Positions 42,135-51,664 of a DNA stretch of 64,000 nt are shown one piece after another. Made by a program: the position numbers and the translations under genes. The notes beneath the pieces were generated by a model. That model saw nothing but the letters and a program-made list of their open reading frames with translations, ran no database searches and was not told the origin of the DNA. The DNA is taken from the NCBI GenBank assembly GCA_018136815.1, contig CM030931.1, positions 8,420,557 to 8,484,556 of the forward strand. Direction: 5' to 3'. Each line of letters begins with the position of its first letter. Position 1 is the stretch's first letter. Source of the stretch: Isochrysis galbana (taxonomy: Eukaryota; Haptophyta; Isochrysidales; Isochrysidaceae).

Positions 42135-43348
42135 ATGTCGGAGGAGATCGACGCTCACGTACTGCGCAAGTACGAAGTGACGAAGAAGCTTGGGAAGGGA
42201 GCGTACGGTATCGTCTGGCGTGCCACTGACAAGCGCACCGGAGAGACCGTCGCGCTCAAAAAGATCTTCGACGCCTTTCAGAACTCGACCGATGCGCAAC
42301 GCACCTTCCGAGAGGTCATGTTCCTGCAGGAGATGTCAGGGCACGAGCACATCGTCACCCTGCTCAATGTGCTCAAGGCAGATAACGACACAGACCTCTA
42401 CCTAGTCTTCGAGTAAGCCGCGCTGTGGACCTCTCGTGCAAGGCCACTCTGCGCGTGCCCCCCCTCCCTCTGTGGAGCTGTGCACTTTGAACCCCCCCCA
42501 TCCACCTTCCTCGTGTCCCTTCTTCGCGCAGGTATATGGAGACGGATCTTCATGCCGCCATCCGAGCGAACATATTGCAAGATGTGCACCAACGATATAT
42601 CGTATGGCAAGCGCTCAAGGCTCTCAAATTCATGCATTCTGCTGAGCTCTTGCACCGGGACATGAAGCCGTCGAATCTTCTCCTCAACGGGGATTGCCTG
42701 ATGAAAGTCGCCGATTTCGGCCTAGCTAGGTCCATGCGGGACCTTGGTGACAGAAGCCAAGAGTCTGCGCCGGTTCTCACCGATTACGTGGCGACCAGAT
42801 GGTACCGTGCCCCTGAGATCCTCATGGGTTCGCCGCAATACACGTTTGGAGTTGACATGTGGTCGATTGGGTGCATCATTGGGGAGATGCTGACTGGAAA
42901 GGCCGTTTTCCCAGGAGCGTCTACCCTGGACCAACTCGAGAAGATTCTCGAGTTGACAGGTATACCAACTCAGGCGGAGCTAGATTCGGTTGGGTCTCCA
43001 TACGCGGCCAAGATGCTACAACAGCTGAAGGTGTCCGAGCCCTTAGAAAGTGTTTGGACGGAGCGCTTCCCCGGCATACCGGCTGATGCGCTCGATCTCA
43101 TGCAGCGTTGCCTAAAGTTCGACCCTGGACAGCGTCCTTCGGCAGAGGAGGCCTTGGCGCATCCCTATGTGGCTCAATTTCACGACGTTGCTTCCGAACG
43201 CACGGCCGTGCGCCTGGTTGAGTCGGTAATTGACGACAACATCAGGAAGGCCACATGCGTGTACCGTGAACGGCTGTACCATGAGATCGCCAAGATGAAA
43301 CGAAAGAACAAACAGCACGGCGAAGTAGCCAAGGGGGTAGGAGCCTGA
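42135..43348 (+). CDS. MAPK15: MAPK15 (ERK7/8)-type mitogen-activated protein kinase
   Basis: Two exons (42135-42412 and 42532-43348) with a 119-nt GT-AG intron; the join reads LYLVFEYMETDL and gives 364 residues. ERK7/8 kinases regulate cilium and flagellum formation, secretion and autophagy. Visible: Gly loop LGKGAYGIVW (residues 19-28), catalytic Lys in VALKK (42-43), the diagnostic FDAFQNSTDAQRTFREVMFL, HRD (134-136) in LLHRDMKPSNLLLN, DFG (154-156), and activation loop with TDY (176-178) in LTDYVATRWYRAPE. Animal ERK7/8 has TEY there, so TDY is a substitution of note. The protein ends soon after the kinase domain (KMKRKNKQHGEVAKGVGA), shorter than the long-tailed animal forms. A GA/CT-rich leader and a foldback element lie upstream. 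Confidence 0.93.
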
Positions 43349-44184
43349 GTGAAAGGGTACAGGCTGCACTCACACTCATTATTTGTGCGGCTCATCATGC
43401 TATAGATGTACGCATACCCCGGCGTGAAGGTAAACAAAGGCCGTAAACGCCTAGCGCATTAGTATGCGATAAACAAATAGAATAAAATTATTAATGTTAT
43501 ATCCTATATCCTAGCCACTCCACTAGCTAATTGGACACAACGTATCAGTCCCGGATCCGTCATGCCTGACGAGCCAGGTGTCCGAGTGATATATCTGATA
43601 GCTCGGGAGGAGGGGGCGTCATTGCGCACTGTCCCCTCCCCTCGATATTTGTCCCCCCTCCAGCCTCCAGTGCACGCACCGACCCTGCGCGCCCCAGCAC
43701 GCCCTCTCCTCGAGGCTCCGCGCTGGGGGAACCCCCTTTCGGGTAAAATAACGCAGGGGGGGGGGTTGGCAGAAATATCCACGAAAATCTCCTTAAATAT
43801 CCATCAACCATCAAAAATATCCGATATCCCCTACATCCTTCTCCTCCTTGCACTTTGCACTCTTCACTCTTTAACTTTTTTTAGTTGGAAAGTGAAGCAT
43901 TCTACATTCTACTGCTTTTCCAGGACAGACAAGATGCAGGATGAACCCACAGAAGCGCTATAAGCTAAAATTAAATTTAAATAATCAATGTTATATCCTA
44001 GCCAACCCCACTAGCTAATTGGACACAACTTTTCCGTCCCGGAATCCCGCCATGCCTGACGAGCCAGGTGTCCGAGTGATACCGGGGGGTGGGGGCACTG
44101 CCCCCTCCCCTCGATATTTGCCCTCCCCCCGCATTGTTCAGATATCGCTCATCGGGTCATCTCCATCGGGGTTTGGCGGGTTGC
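43349..44184. repeat. intergenic with a pair of direct repeats
   Basis: The stretch at 43504-43660 and that at 43987-44130 are related direct repeats of about 140 bp, each starting near TATATCCTAGCCA, sharing CTAGCTAATTGGACACAAC, CATGCCTGACGAGCCAGGTG and a CCCCTCCCCTCGATATTTG block. The second copy ends just before the F-box gene start. They may be LTR-like or element ends, or a segmental duplication. No gene is seen. Confidence 0.7.
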
Positions 44185-45099
44185 ATGTCGCTCTGCGAGC
44201 TTCCGGACGACCTGCTGCACCGGATCGTGCAGGAGCTCGACGTGCGCTCGCGCGTGCGCTGGGGGTCGACGTGCCGCGTCTTGCGCGCCGCCCTCCCAGA
44301 CGCGCCGCTTCTGCACGCGCTGCTGCGCTGCATGGAGCGCGGGCGCGTCATGCCGTACCGGCTGCTGCGCTCTGGGCTGCCGCTCGTCGACTACGCGCGG
44401 TACCGTGCGCGCGAGGTGCCGTACCATCTCGCCGACCCGTGGGGAGACCTCTGCTTCCTGGCGGCGCTTGCGCACATGCTCCCTGTCCTCCGCTGGGCGC
44501 TGAGGGATGACGAGCTGCGCATGGGCGGAGCGATGAGTGAGGCAGGAGTTGGTGGCGATGATGCCGCCGCCGCCGATCGGCCACCGACCGAAGAGGCCGA
44601 GATGCTCGCACGCCAGCTCGTGCACTGCAGCAGCCAGCTGCGAGAGGGGCGCCAGAAGCTCAAGGGAGCGCTCGAGCCGCACGAGCAAGCGTGCCGCGTG
44701 GCCGAGCCGGCCGTCGAGCAGTACATCCAGCGCGTCGATCCGCGCACGCACTCGGCGCCGCTCCGTCTGCGCGTCGGAGGCGCCGACGAGTCGTTCGTCG
44801 TGCGCACGCAGACGCGCGTGCGCGCGCGCGCGCTCTCGCTCAAGGCGCTCCTCGAGCTGACGACGGAGGCGCTCCTCAGCATACTGCGCGAGGACGGGCT
44901 CGACGGCGAACGGATCACGCCGGAGGCGGTGAATCACCTGCGCGCGCCCGAGGTGCGTGTGCGCGCGTTCGACCGCGTGCAGGCCGCGATCGACCGCTAC
45001 GCGCGTGAAAGCGCGCGTGAGCAGCGCAAGGTCACGCTCGAGAGAGCGCCCGGGCCGCGACGACGCGCTGCTGCAAAGGACCCACCCCCATCGACGTGA
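44185..45099 (+). CDS. F-box protein
   Basis: A 304-residue intronless protein from the ATG at 44185. Residues 3-35 form an F-box (LCELPDDLLHRIVQELDVRS, then RVRWGSTCRVLRAAL), the domain that binds SKP1 and brings targets to SCF ubiquitin ligases. The rest lacks recognisable substrate-binding repeats (no LRR, Kelch or WD). It is Arg/Ala/Glu-rich and helical, with QLVHCSSQLREGRQKLKGAL and LSLKALLELTTEALLSILRE. GC content at third positions is very high. The upstream flank is the second of the direct repeats. The reverse strand also has a long open frame, a by-product of composition. The target is unknown. Confidence 0.78.
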   Translation: MSLCELPDDLLHRIVQELDVRSRVRWGSTCRVLRAALPDAPLLHALLRCMERGRVMPYRLLRSGLPLVDYARYRAREVPYHLADPWGDLCFLAALAHMLPVLRWALRDDELRMGGAMSEAGVGGDDAAAADRPPTEEAEMLARQLVHCSSQLREGRQKLKGALEPHEQACRVAEPAVEQYIQRVDPRTHSAPLRLRVGGADESFVVRTQTRVRARALSLKALLELTTEALLSILREDGLDGERITPEAVNHLRAPEVRVRAFDRVQAAIDRYARESAREQRKVTLERAPGPRRRAAAKDPPPST

Positions 45100-45236
45100 C
45101 AGCCGCACGTGGAGAGGGTTGGGTCGGGGTTGGGTGAAAGGTGTGCGGGGTGTGGGCGCGTGTCCTTGGGGGTCCCAGCAGTTGGAATGACATCTCCCTT
45201 TTTTTTTCCGTTCAAACCCCTTGGACCTGATTTCTC

Positions 45237-45415
45237 TCACCCGACTCCCTTCTCTCGCGCCTCCTCCAGCCGATGGAACGCCGAGCAAAAGGCGCGATCG
45301 CCCATCATGTACACCGCCCCTCGCACACGCACGCCGCACCGGGCACACACGAACGCACGCGGTCGCTCCCGCAAGCACATCCACGGACAGCAGGGGGCAC
45401 ACGCTCCTGTCACCA
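45237..45415 (-). CDS. small FLZ-like zinc-finger protein
   Basis: From an ATG at 45415 the frame gives a 59-residue protein with CAPCCPWMC, then FVCARCGVRVRGAVYMMGDR and AFCSAFHRLEEAREKG. The Cys-x2-Cys, the YM-x-GDxAFCS motif and the HR near the C-terminus follow FLZ (DUF581) fingers of plants, which bind SnRK1 kinases. The frame stays open upstream to 45512, so extra exons are possible. The next gene on the plus strand starts at 45512 in the opposite direction, giving two divergent short genes about 100 bp apart. The resemblance is by motif only. Confidence 0.5.
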
Positions 45416-45511
45416 TTGGCCCGAAAATTGCCCGTAGAGATCGTTCGTGTGCACACGCCAGAACTGGAACTGGGCGCGAGTCTGCAGAGAAGGGGGGGTC
45501 TGCCAGGGGCA

Positions 45512-45898
45512 ATGGGGACCGAGCAGCTCGACGTGGACCTGCTCGCGCTCTGCCTTGAAGCGGCGCGCAAAGGTGAGGCGGCCGAGCAGACCGCTGCTGC
45601 CACCGAAGCCCGTGAGCCTCGGCTGGGTGTCGTCTACATCAAGCAGGAGCCAGTGTCCTCAGGCCGCGACCACTTGGATCCACACTCCAGCTCGAGCGCA
45701 CGCGGCGCGCCAAGCACGGCCGGCAGCCAAGCCAGCGTCTCTTGGTTGCCCGTGGCCGAGATCGCGGTCGAACAGCTGCGAGTCGTCGGCGGAGAGGCGG
45801 TGCGTGCCGACGGCGGCAAACACATATTTGTCTTCCATGAGCACGACCACAATGTCCACGTGCATCTGCTCAATCGAGACGGCGGCAGCGGTGAGTGA
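45512..45898 (+). CDS. hypothetical protein, perhaps first exon
   Basis: Starting at an ATG at 45512 the frame encodes about 128 residues with strongly G/C third positions: MGTEQLDVDLLALCLEAARK, then LGVVYIKQEPVSS (a consensus sumoylation-like I-K-Q-E) and HIFVFHEHDHNVHVHLLNRD. The stop at 45896 falls in GGTGAGTGA, a good splice donor, so the gene may continue downstream, but its next exon would overlap the minus-strand ORF at 45927-46265. The family is unknown. Confidence 0.42.
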   Translation: MGTEQLDVDLLALCLEAARKGEAAEQTAAATEAREPRLGVVYIKQEPVSSGRDHLDPHSSSSARGAPSTAGSQASVSWLPVAEIAVEQLRVVGGEAVRADGGKHIFVFHEHDHNVHVHLLNRDGGSGE

Positions 45899-45926
45899 AA
45901 CTCCCACGGCGCGCGCGCAAATGAGG

Positions 45927-46265
45927 TCACTTCGCGTTGTACTCGAGCGGGCAGGTCGTCATCGCGCTGTACCACCCCGTCTCGTACGCGTTCCACGCGT
46001 CCTCGCCGGGAGGCAGGGGTGTACGCGGCGAGGACTGCAGATGCGCATCACGTGCACCCTGGATGCACGCGCGACGTTCCGGGTCGGACCAGTCGTTCCG
46101 CTGGCAGAGCGACATGACGCCAAAGGTGCACTGCACCGACGGGCGGACCGAGCGCGTGTCCACCACCGCCGCCGCAGGAGCCGCCGTGGGGACCACCACT
46201 GCCGCCGGAGCCGTGGGGACCACCACTGCACCGGTCCATGCCGGTGTCACCGCGAGGTAGCTCAT
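45927..46265 (-). CDS. small Trp/Cys-containing hypothetical protein
   Basis: A 112-residue protein from an ATG at 46265. The first 40 residues are Ala/Val/Pro-rich and may act as a membrane or targeting segment (AVVVPTAPAAVVVPTAAPAA). The rest is well formed: CTFGVMSLCQRNDWSDPERR, ACIQGARDAHLQSSP, GEDAWNAYETGWYSAMTTCP. Four Cys suggest disulphides in an exported protein. Codons are G/C-ending. A (CT)n tract on this strand (GA at 46268-46339) lies directly upstream of the start, the same arrangement as before the gene at 15691. No family is recognised. Confidence 0.5.
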   Translation of the reverse strand: MSYLAVTPAWTGAVVVPTAPAAVVVPTAAPAAAVVDTRSVRPSVQCTFGVMSLCQRNDWSDPERRACIQGARDAHLQSSPRTPLPPGEDAWNAYETGWYSAMTTCPLEYNAK

Positions 46266-46266
46266 C

Positions 46267-46267
<1 letters not shown>

Positions 46268-46339
<72 letters not shown>
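46268..46339. repeat. (GA)n microsatellite
   Basis: About 36 uninterrupted GA dinucleotides, directly upstream of the minus-strand start at 46265. Confidence 0.95.
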
Positions 46340-46341
<2 letters not shown>

Positions 46342-46635
46342 GCCTGGTCCGACTGTCGGTCTTGCCTGTGGTCCTCCAAAATCCCTCCCACCTCCTCAAT
46401 CAGTGCGCGCACGAGGGGGTGGTCGCGAATCGGGCGGCCGCGTCCCGGGCGGCGATCGCTCGTATGCCTCACTGGCCGGTGGCGGAGAGGCGCCGCTGCC
46501 GTCGCGCGTGTTGAGGCTGTGGGGCGTCGACTCGACCCGCCTCGGTGGCACGTCGGCCGCAGGGTGGCGCAGATACGCGGCAGGTGCCGAGTACGAACGC
46601 GACAGCCCCGCGCTCCACAGCTCGATCATCCCCGT

Positions 46636-46753
46636 GAAAAGAGAAGAGCAGAAGGAGAGGAGAGAGAAAGGACGAGCCAGCCGCTCGAGCGGCCTCTCCA
46701 TCGACCGGCCGTGTTTCTCGGTGGTCTTAGACAGTAGAGAGCAAACCACGGCG
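46636..46753. repeat. left arm of a perfect 118-nt inverted repeat
   Basis: Starts GAAAAGAGAAGAGCAGAAGG and ends GCAAACCACGGCG. Its exact reverse complement, without a mismatch, occupies 46829-46946 after a 75-base spacer. An RNA from either strand would fold into a long hairpin. Confidence 0.95.
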
Positions 46754-46828
46754 CGCGTCGGTGCGGAATGCGAAAGCTGCCATTTTCTTTTCCTGACGCT
46801 GCAGCTCCCTCGCCCTCGAACGCCACCC

Positions 46829-46946
46829 CGCCGTGGTTTGCTCTCTACTGTCTAAGACCACCGAGAAACACGGCCGGTCGATGGAGAGGCCGCTCGAGCG
46901 GCTGGCTCGTCCTTTCTCTCTCCTCTCCTTCTGCTCTTCTCTTTTC
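46829..46946. repeat. right arm of the perfect 118-nt inverted repeat
   Basis: Exact reverse complement of 46636-46753. The arm lies about 400 bp upstream of the matrixin start codon. Confidence 0.95.
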
Positions 46947-47346
46947 TGCTTCTCTTTTCTCGCTACGCTCTCATTTTCTACCTGCGCCCTCTCTGAGAGC
47001 TAGTCTTTCCCGATCTATCATCATCTCTTTCTGTCTCTTGTCTTGACGCTCCTTTCTTCCGTATTGTACCCCACTGAATTCTACAGTCTCTCTGGCATCT
47101 CCACTCTCCTTGGACTCTCTCTTTCTCTGCTCTCTCTCTCATCTTCTCCCTCCCGTCCCCCAATGCCAGCGGCCGCCACATTCCGCCCGTCGCTCTCTCT
47201 CGGCGCCTCCGATCGGAGCGGCTGCCCATCTCGACTGCCACAGAAAGAGAGGAGAAACCCCGCCGAGAGAGCGAAAGAACCAGCCGGGTAGGAGAGAGAG
47301 AGAGGGGCGGGAGCGACGGGCGACGAGGGGCACCTCGCCGTCGCCA
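46947..47346. other. CT-rich leader region of the matrixin gene
   Basis: Pyrimidine-rich sequence with TCTCTCT runs up to about 47300, then a GAGAGAGAG run and a GCGACGGGCGACGAGG stretch before the ATG at 47347. It probably holds the promoter and 5' leader. No gene is seen. Confidence 0.55.
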
Positions 47347-49673
47347 ATGCTCACACTGCTGCTCGGCGCAGTCGCGGGCTGGACGACGATCTCTCAGGCA
47401 GTATGGGGCGCCCAACTCGATCAGATCCAGACGCAGATGAGTGGAGGCACCTCGTACTCGAACGGGGCTCCCTTGCTGCCTGAGAAAGAGCTCGGCTACC
47501 TGTGGTCAATGCCCGCTGAGTCCACAGACCCGAGGGGGTTGGGTGGCGGGATCACGTGGGCGTGGGACCCGCAGCTCTGCGGCAAGATGCTCGGCGCCTT
47601 CTATCAGGAGCTTGTCCCCGGCGTAGGGTGCGAGGACCTGCGCGCAGCGATGCGGCGCGCCTTTTCCGCATGGTCAAGTGAGCACGTTGCAAGCCACTCT
47701 CTCTTCCTCCCTCACTCGCCTGACCTCTCGCATCGCACCGCCTCCGTGGAGCGGCGCACGTGCAACCGCACTTCATAGAAGCCACTCTCTCCCGCCCTCG
47801 GCTCGTTCCAGGTAACCACGCGCTAATCTCCTTCATCGAGGTGACTGACGCGTGCAAGGAGATGGGCCACCTCAACAGCACATGTCCCCTCGCTGAGCTC
47901 TGGATCTCCACACTTTCGCTGAGCAACGGACTGAGCCCCTCTACTTCTCAGCATATTCTGTCGCGGGTCAGCGAGGCGCAGGAGACCAAGTCGATCGAGA
48001 AGTCAAACAAGGTCGCTGCCACGGCGAGCCCGCGGGCTAGGTACACCGAGTCGTTCCGCTACACAAACGGCGAGAGCCCCTACCGGCTCAATGGCTCTGG
48101 CGGGCGCGAGTCGCGCGCAGTGGTGGAAACCTACGGCGCTACCATCTCTTTCAACGAAAACCTGTGCTGGTACCTGGACTCGACCTTCTGCTCGTACTTC
48201 CACGAGCTGAAGAACCTCGCGAGCCCTTCCATGGTGCTACTGGTGGGCCGGATCCTCATTTGGGGCAGCTGGTCGATCTGCGTCTTCGCCATCTTGGTGC
48301 TCTTCCTCCTGGTCGTGCGACGCGCGAGGTGCAAACGCAAAGGCGAGAGAATAGCTCACATTTTTGAAGAGCTAGCCACTTGGTCGCTGCTTCTTACCAC
48401 ACTGCGTCTAATTGGTGTGCTTGCGCCCCCCATCTTTTACGCCACTATATTCTTGCCGTGTTGGGAGTGCTTCGACTTCGAGGGTGCCGCGGCGCACGAG
48501 GTGGGCCACGTATTGGGACTCAGCCATCCAGACCGCTCGCCCTTGGGCATCACAGGGCTCAACCTTGTCCATGAGCGACTCGCCAAGGGGGTCCGCTTTG
48601 ACGGTGAGAGCTGCCTATCGCCGTGGGGCGACGTGCGGGTCGACGCGGCGGTCGGAAGCGACGGCCACGCTCGGCCGACGATCATGAAGTCCTTTAGCCA
48701 GCACACCCCGCGCGTGTGCCTCCAGCAAGACGATCTGGAGGCACTGCAGACGCTGTATCCTGACTGCGACACTGGGTTGGCGACGCCTGTTTGCTACAAG
48801 ACGGTGCAAAACATCGGGTGGGTGCGATTGGCCGTGTACATACTCCTACCGACGCTTGCGTGTCTCGCATTCATCGTCGCGCTGGGCCATTTTTGCCAAC
48901 GAAGGACGCAGCGCAAGCTAAAGCAGGCGAGGGGCGAGGTGCATTCAAGAAACCAACAAATCTCCCAGTTCTCACGCACGATCGATGGGTTGCAGCGGGA
49001 GAACCTAGATTTGCATGCCTCAATCACAAGGATGTCCGCCTCGGAGATGGTGCGCGTTGAGACGAAAGCGCGTGCGCTCACCAAGAAGCTTTTAGCCTTG
49101 CAGCACGACTCCTCCGCTTCAAATCGAGGCTCATCGAAGCAACATACCGAAGGCAGTGTCGCTGATGGCACACCGGAGAGCCCGTCCCTGTGTGATGACA
49201 AGCTTGGCTCGCCTCATAGCCGCTTGCAATACCTCCAACACCTGGCCTCGCGCCTACCCTTCTCACCACGTTCACCGCGCAGCCGAAACGGCAACAGTAC
49301 ACGGTGGGAGGCCAATTCCGATGCGGAGCATCCAGTGCCCGGACTAGAGGTCGAGGATCGCGCGGTTGTCGACGTGCGCTCACATTCTCCCGATATTGGG
49401 CGAGACCCATACTTTGCTTCTGAGAGAATCAGCGGTGACATAGAGGAGTGTGCACCGCGACCGCCACCATGGAGTAGCCTCTCATCGTCCATTAGCCCTT
49501 CGCCAGCTATTGTACCTTGGGCATGCCCTTTGCATCAAGATGCACATGCAGCCACAATGTCGCTTGTTGAACTGCGCATTGCCAGGCTTGATCGCGATGG
49601 GCTCGAATGGCGGGCCGCAACGTCCTCCAGCTCCACCCGCCAAACCGCCGCGATGTCCGTGTCGTTCTCGTGA
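47347..49673 (+). CDS. matrixin-type metalloprotease with membrane helices
   Basis: Two exons (47347-47677 and 47812-49673) and a 134-nt GT-AG intron give 730 residues. The first exon has a signal (MLTLLLGAVAGWTTISQAVW) and the start of a matrixin fold (GGITWAWDPQLCGKM, then MRRAFSAWSSNHALISFIEV). In exon 2 the zinc site is AAAHEVGHVLGLSHPD, with His near residues 339, 343 and 349, followed by RPTIMKSF, a Met-turn-like position, and LQQDDLEALQTLYPDC. Two hydrophobic helices (about 250-278, ICVFAILVLFLLVV; about 300-325, LRLIGVLAPPIFYATIFL) lie between the N-terminal strands and the HExxH helix. A third follows the domain (VRLAVYILLPTLACLAFIVA), then a cytosolic coiled coil and Ser-rich tail. 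It is probably a membrane-anchored protease of the secretory pathway or cell surface. Confidence 0.88.
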
Positions 49674-49988
49674 GTCTTGGATTCTGAATGTGCGTATGAA
49701 GTAGAAAAGGTTGGAAGCAGGTGCGCGGTAGCGTTGTGTATGGCTGTGTCGTCATACTTCATTCTTGTAAAATTAAGGTATCGGCATGCGCGAAGGGGGA
49801 TACAAACCGACCGATTTGATGCACACATCGATTTCAGCACCCATGTACACACGCATGGATGATGCAAGTATGTCATGAAATGAACAAGGGGGGCCTGCCT
49901 CACAAGTGACAATATGTGCATGTGTGTGACTTCAGATAAATAAGGAGACACGGCAAAGCAGTGATGACAACCCATCGTTATTTTTGAA
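49674..49988. other. shared 3' region of the matrixin and TPR genes
   Basis: The two genes converge here. No coding frame or repeat is convincing. Confidence 0.6.
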
Positions 49989-50531
49989 CTATCCAACCTT
50001 GCTGCGTTGGATGTCTTGCAACACTCGCTGCGCCACCGCAAAGCTGCCTGGCTCATCGCGAAGAGCAATGGCTCGTTTGCAATGCCACTCGGCCCTCTCA
50101 AGCACATCGATCGGCATCTGCCCTGTTCGAGCTTCTCCACCTGCTGCGAGCTCCAGGAGAGCAAGATTGAGGTGCGCACTGCCCAACTCACGCAACCCCA
50201 AAGCCCGTTTGAAGAATCCACGGGCGCGCTCTTTATCTCGACGTTTGGCGTAAATCGTCCCCATGTTTACGAGCACTTCTGCGTATGTGAGCGGTGGAAT
50301 ATCGCACTGCTCGGCCGCCTGCACAAATAGCTCATACCGTGCGAGGGCGCCATCCGAGTCGCCAGCTCGTTGATGCGCAAGGGCAGCCTCGAATGTGGAC
50401 TGCAACGTGCTTCCAAAGTCTGGCTCTGCAGCTGCGCACGAGCGGACTGCGCTGCGACGCGCGCCGCCAACACTCAGCCTCGTCCCGCTCCTGAACAGTA
50501 CAGCTTGCGTGAGCACCAGGACTGTGAGCAT
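49989..50531 (-). CDS. tetratricopeptide-repeat protein, plastid-type presequence
   Basis: A 180-residue protein from an ATG at 50531 (the frame stays open with a GTG to 50594). The N-terminus has a short hydrophobic signal (MLTVLVLTQAVLF) and then an Arg/Ser/Ala-rich stretch (SGTRLSVGGARRSAVRSCAA), which fits a bipartite plastid presequence. The rest forms about three TPR units: FEAALAHQRAGDSDGALARY, AEVLVNMGTIYAKRRDKERA, RGFFKRALGLRELGSAHLNL. TPR proteins bind partner proteins and assist complex assembly. A MITE-like element begins only 65 bp upstream of the start. Confidence 0.75.
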   Translation of the reverse strand: MLTVLVLTQAVLFRSGTRLSVGGARRSAVRSCAAAEPDFGSTLQSTFEAALAHQRAGDSDGALARYELFVQAAEQCDIPPLTYAEVLVNMGTIYAKRRDKERARGFFKRALGLRELGSAHLNLALLELAAGGEARTGQMPIDVLERAEWHCKRAIALRDEPGSFAVAQRVLQDIQRSKVG

Positions 50532-50595
50532 GACGTGCAGCGCGCGCCGGCGCCGCTTCACGTTGTGGATGTGGCCGCTTCGTTTCTCCCTCACT

Positions 50596-50893
50596 AGGAG
50601 TACAAGTAGGTGGTAAAAATAATACGCGCGTTCACTTTTTTAGGGGGGGTGAGTATGTAGTTGACGGGTGTTCATTGTCGCGCGCCTTGAGTTGGGTGTG
50701 TTCGCGGCACAGCCGCGAGGTGTTGAGCACCGCGTGTACGCAGCGCGAGGAAAATTGTCAGTGTTTTTCACAGTTCACAGTGTTCACTTTGGGGGTCAAG
50801 GGAGTAGTAGGTAGTTGACTATGTTCAAACGGTCAAAAAGTTTGAGTTGCGTTCGCGTTCGACTATTTTTTGTACCACCTACTTGTACCCCTC
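50596..50893. mobile_element. MITE-like element with about 25-bp terminal inverted repeats
   Basis: The left end reads AGGAGTACAAGTAGGTGGTA, and the right end is the reverse complement with one or two differences (TACCACCTACTTGTACCCCT). The 298-bp interval has no coding frame. Just inside the ends, GTAGTTGAC occurs in direct orientation near both sides. No clear target duplication is visible. Confidence 0.65.
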
Positions 50894-50899
50894 GTTGCT

Positions 50900-51090
50900 A
50901 GCCCGGTCACTCACTAGGGGGGTGCGGAGGGCACCATCTGTAATGGGCAAACGAAGGCCTAAATAAGCTCCATACGTTCTGGTATGGGAGATCAGCAAAA
51001 AAACCGGGTGTCTTCCGGCAGAATTTTCGAAAAATACCCGATTTCAGGCCTCTGACGTCTGACGGCCGTGCGGAAATAGATTTCAGGCCC
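50900..51090 (+). repeat. dispersed repeat, copy 2
   Basis: Begins AGCCCGGTCACTCACTAGGG and matches 25436-25640 through GTTCTGGTATGGGAGATCAG and the GACGGCCG block. It lies immediately next to the MITE-like element. Confidence 0.75.
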
Positions 51091-51664
51091 GGGTACGAAA
51101 CATCACCTACACCTAGGATAGTTAAACCTTTTTAGTAGGAACTACAGCGGATGTCAAGAAAGATCTTACGAGAGGTAAGGGAAGGAAATGCGAGCCAAAG
51201 TCAGAGCGAACGAGAAGTCACGGTCTCCCGCCCCCTTCTCCCTTCTCTCCGACCCCTGGCCGAAGCAGCGCGCGCGGCCTCCCCGAAACCAGCTTCTCCG
51301 CTAAAGAGAGAACTGGGGAAGGGGAAGGGGGTTGACAGGGGTTAGCAGGGTTAGGTTTGGGTAGTAGGGAGGTTCATAAGCACTCTGCCTCACGCCGCAC
51401 ATGTAGCGGGGAATTTTAAGAAGATTTTTTAAATATTTTATTAGGCCCGGGTGGTAGGCCCAGGTCAGGATTTCGGATTTTTTTTTCAAAATTTGGGGGT
51501 GGTTTTTTTCACAGATTTCGGGGCAAAATTTCGCAAAATTTGGGGGCTCCTGGCAGCGCCCTCGCAAAATTTGGGGGCTCCTGCAGCCCCCCCCCCCCCC
51601 CATCACCCCGATCACCCCATCCCCCATATCCATATCCTAACTTAGGGGAAGGGGGGCTCCTACC
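51091..51664. other. intergenic up to a gap, no gene seen
   Basis: Contains AAATTTGGGGGCTCCTG repeated twice near 51536-51580, a poly-C run at 51587-51602, and CCCCATC repeats before the gap. Confidence 0.55.

Noticed and set aside
44149..45603. Long minus-strand open frame opposite the F-box gene
   Set aside because: Composition effect of GC-rich codons. The plus strand has the F-box motif and G/C third positions; the minus frame has no domain.
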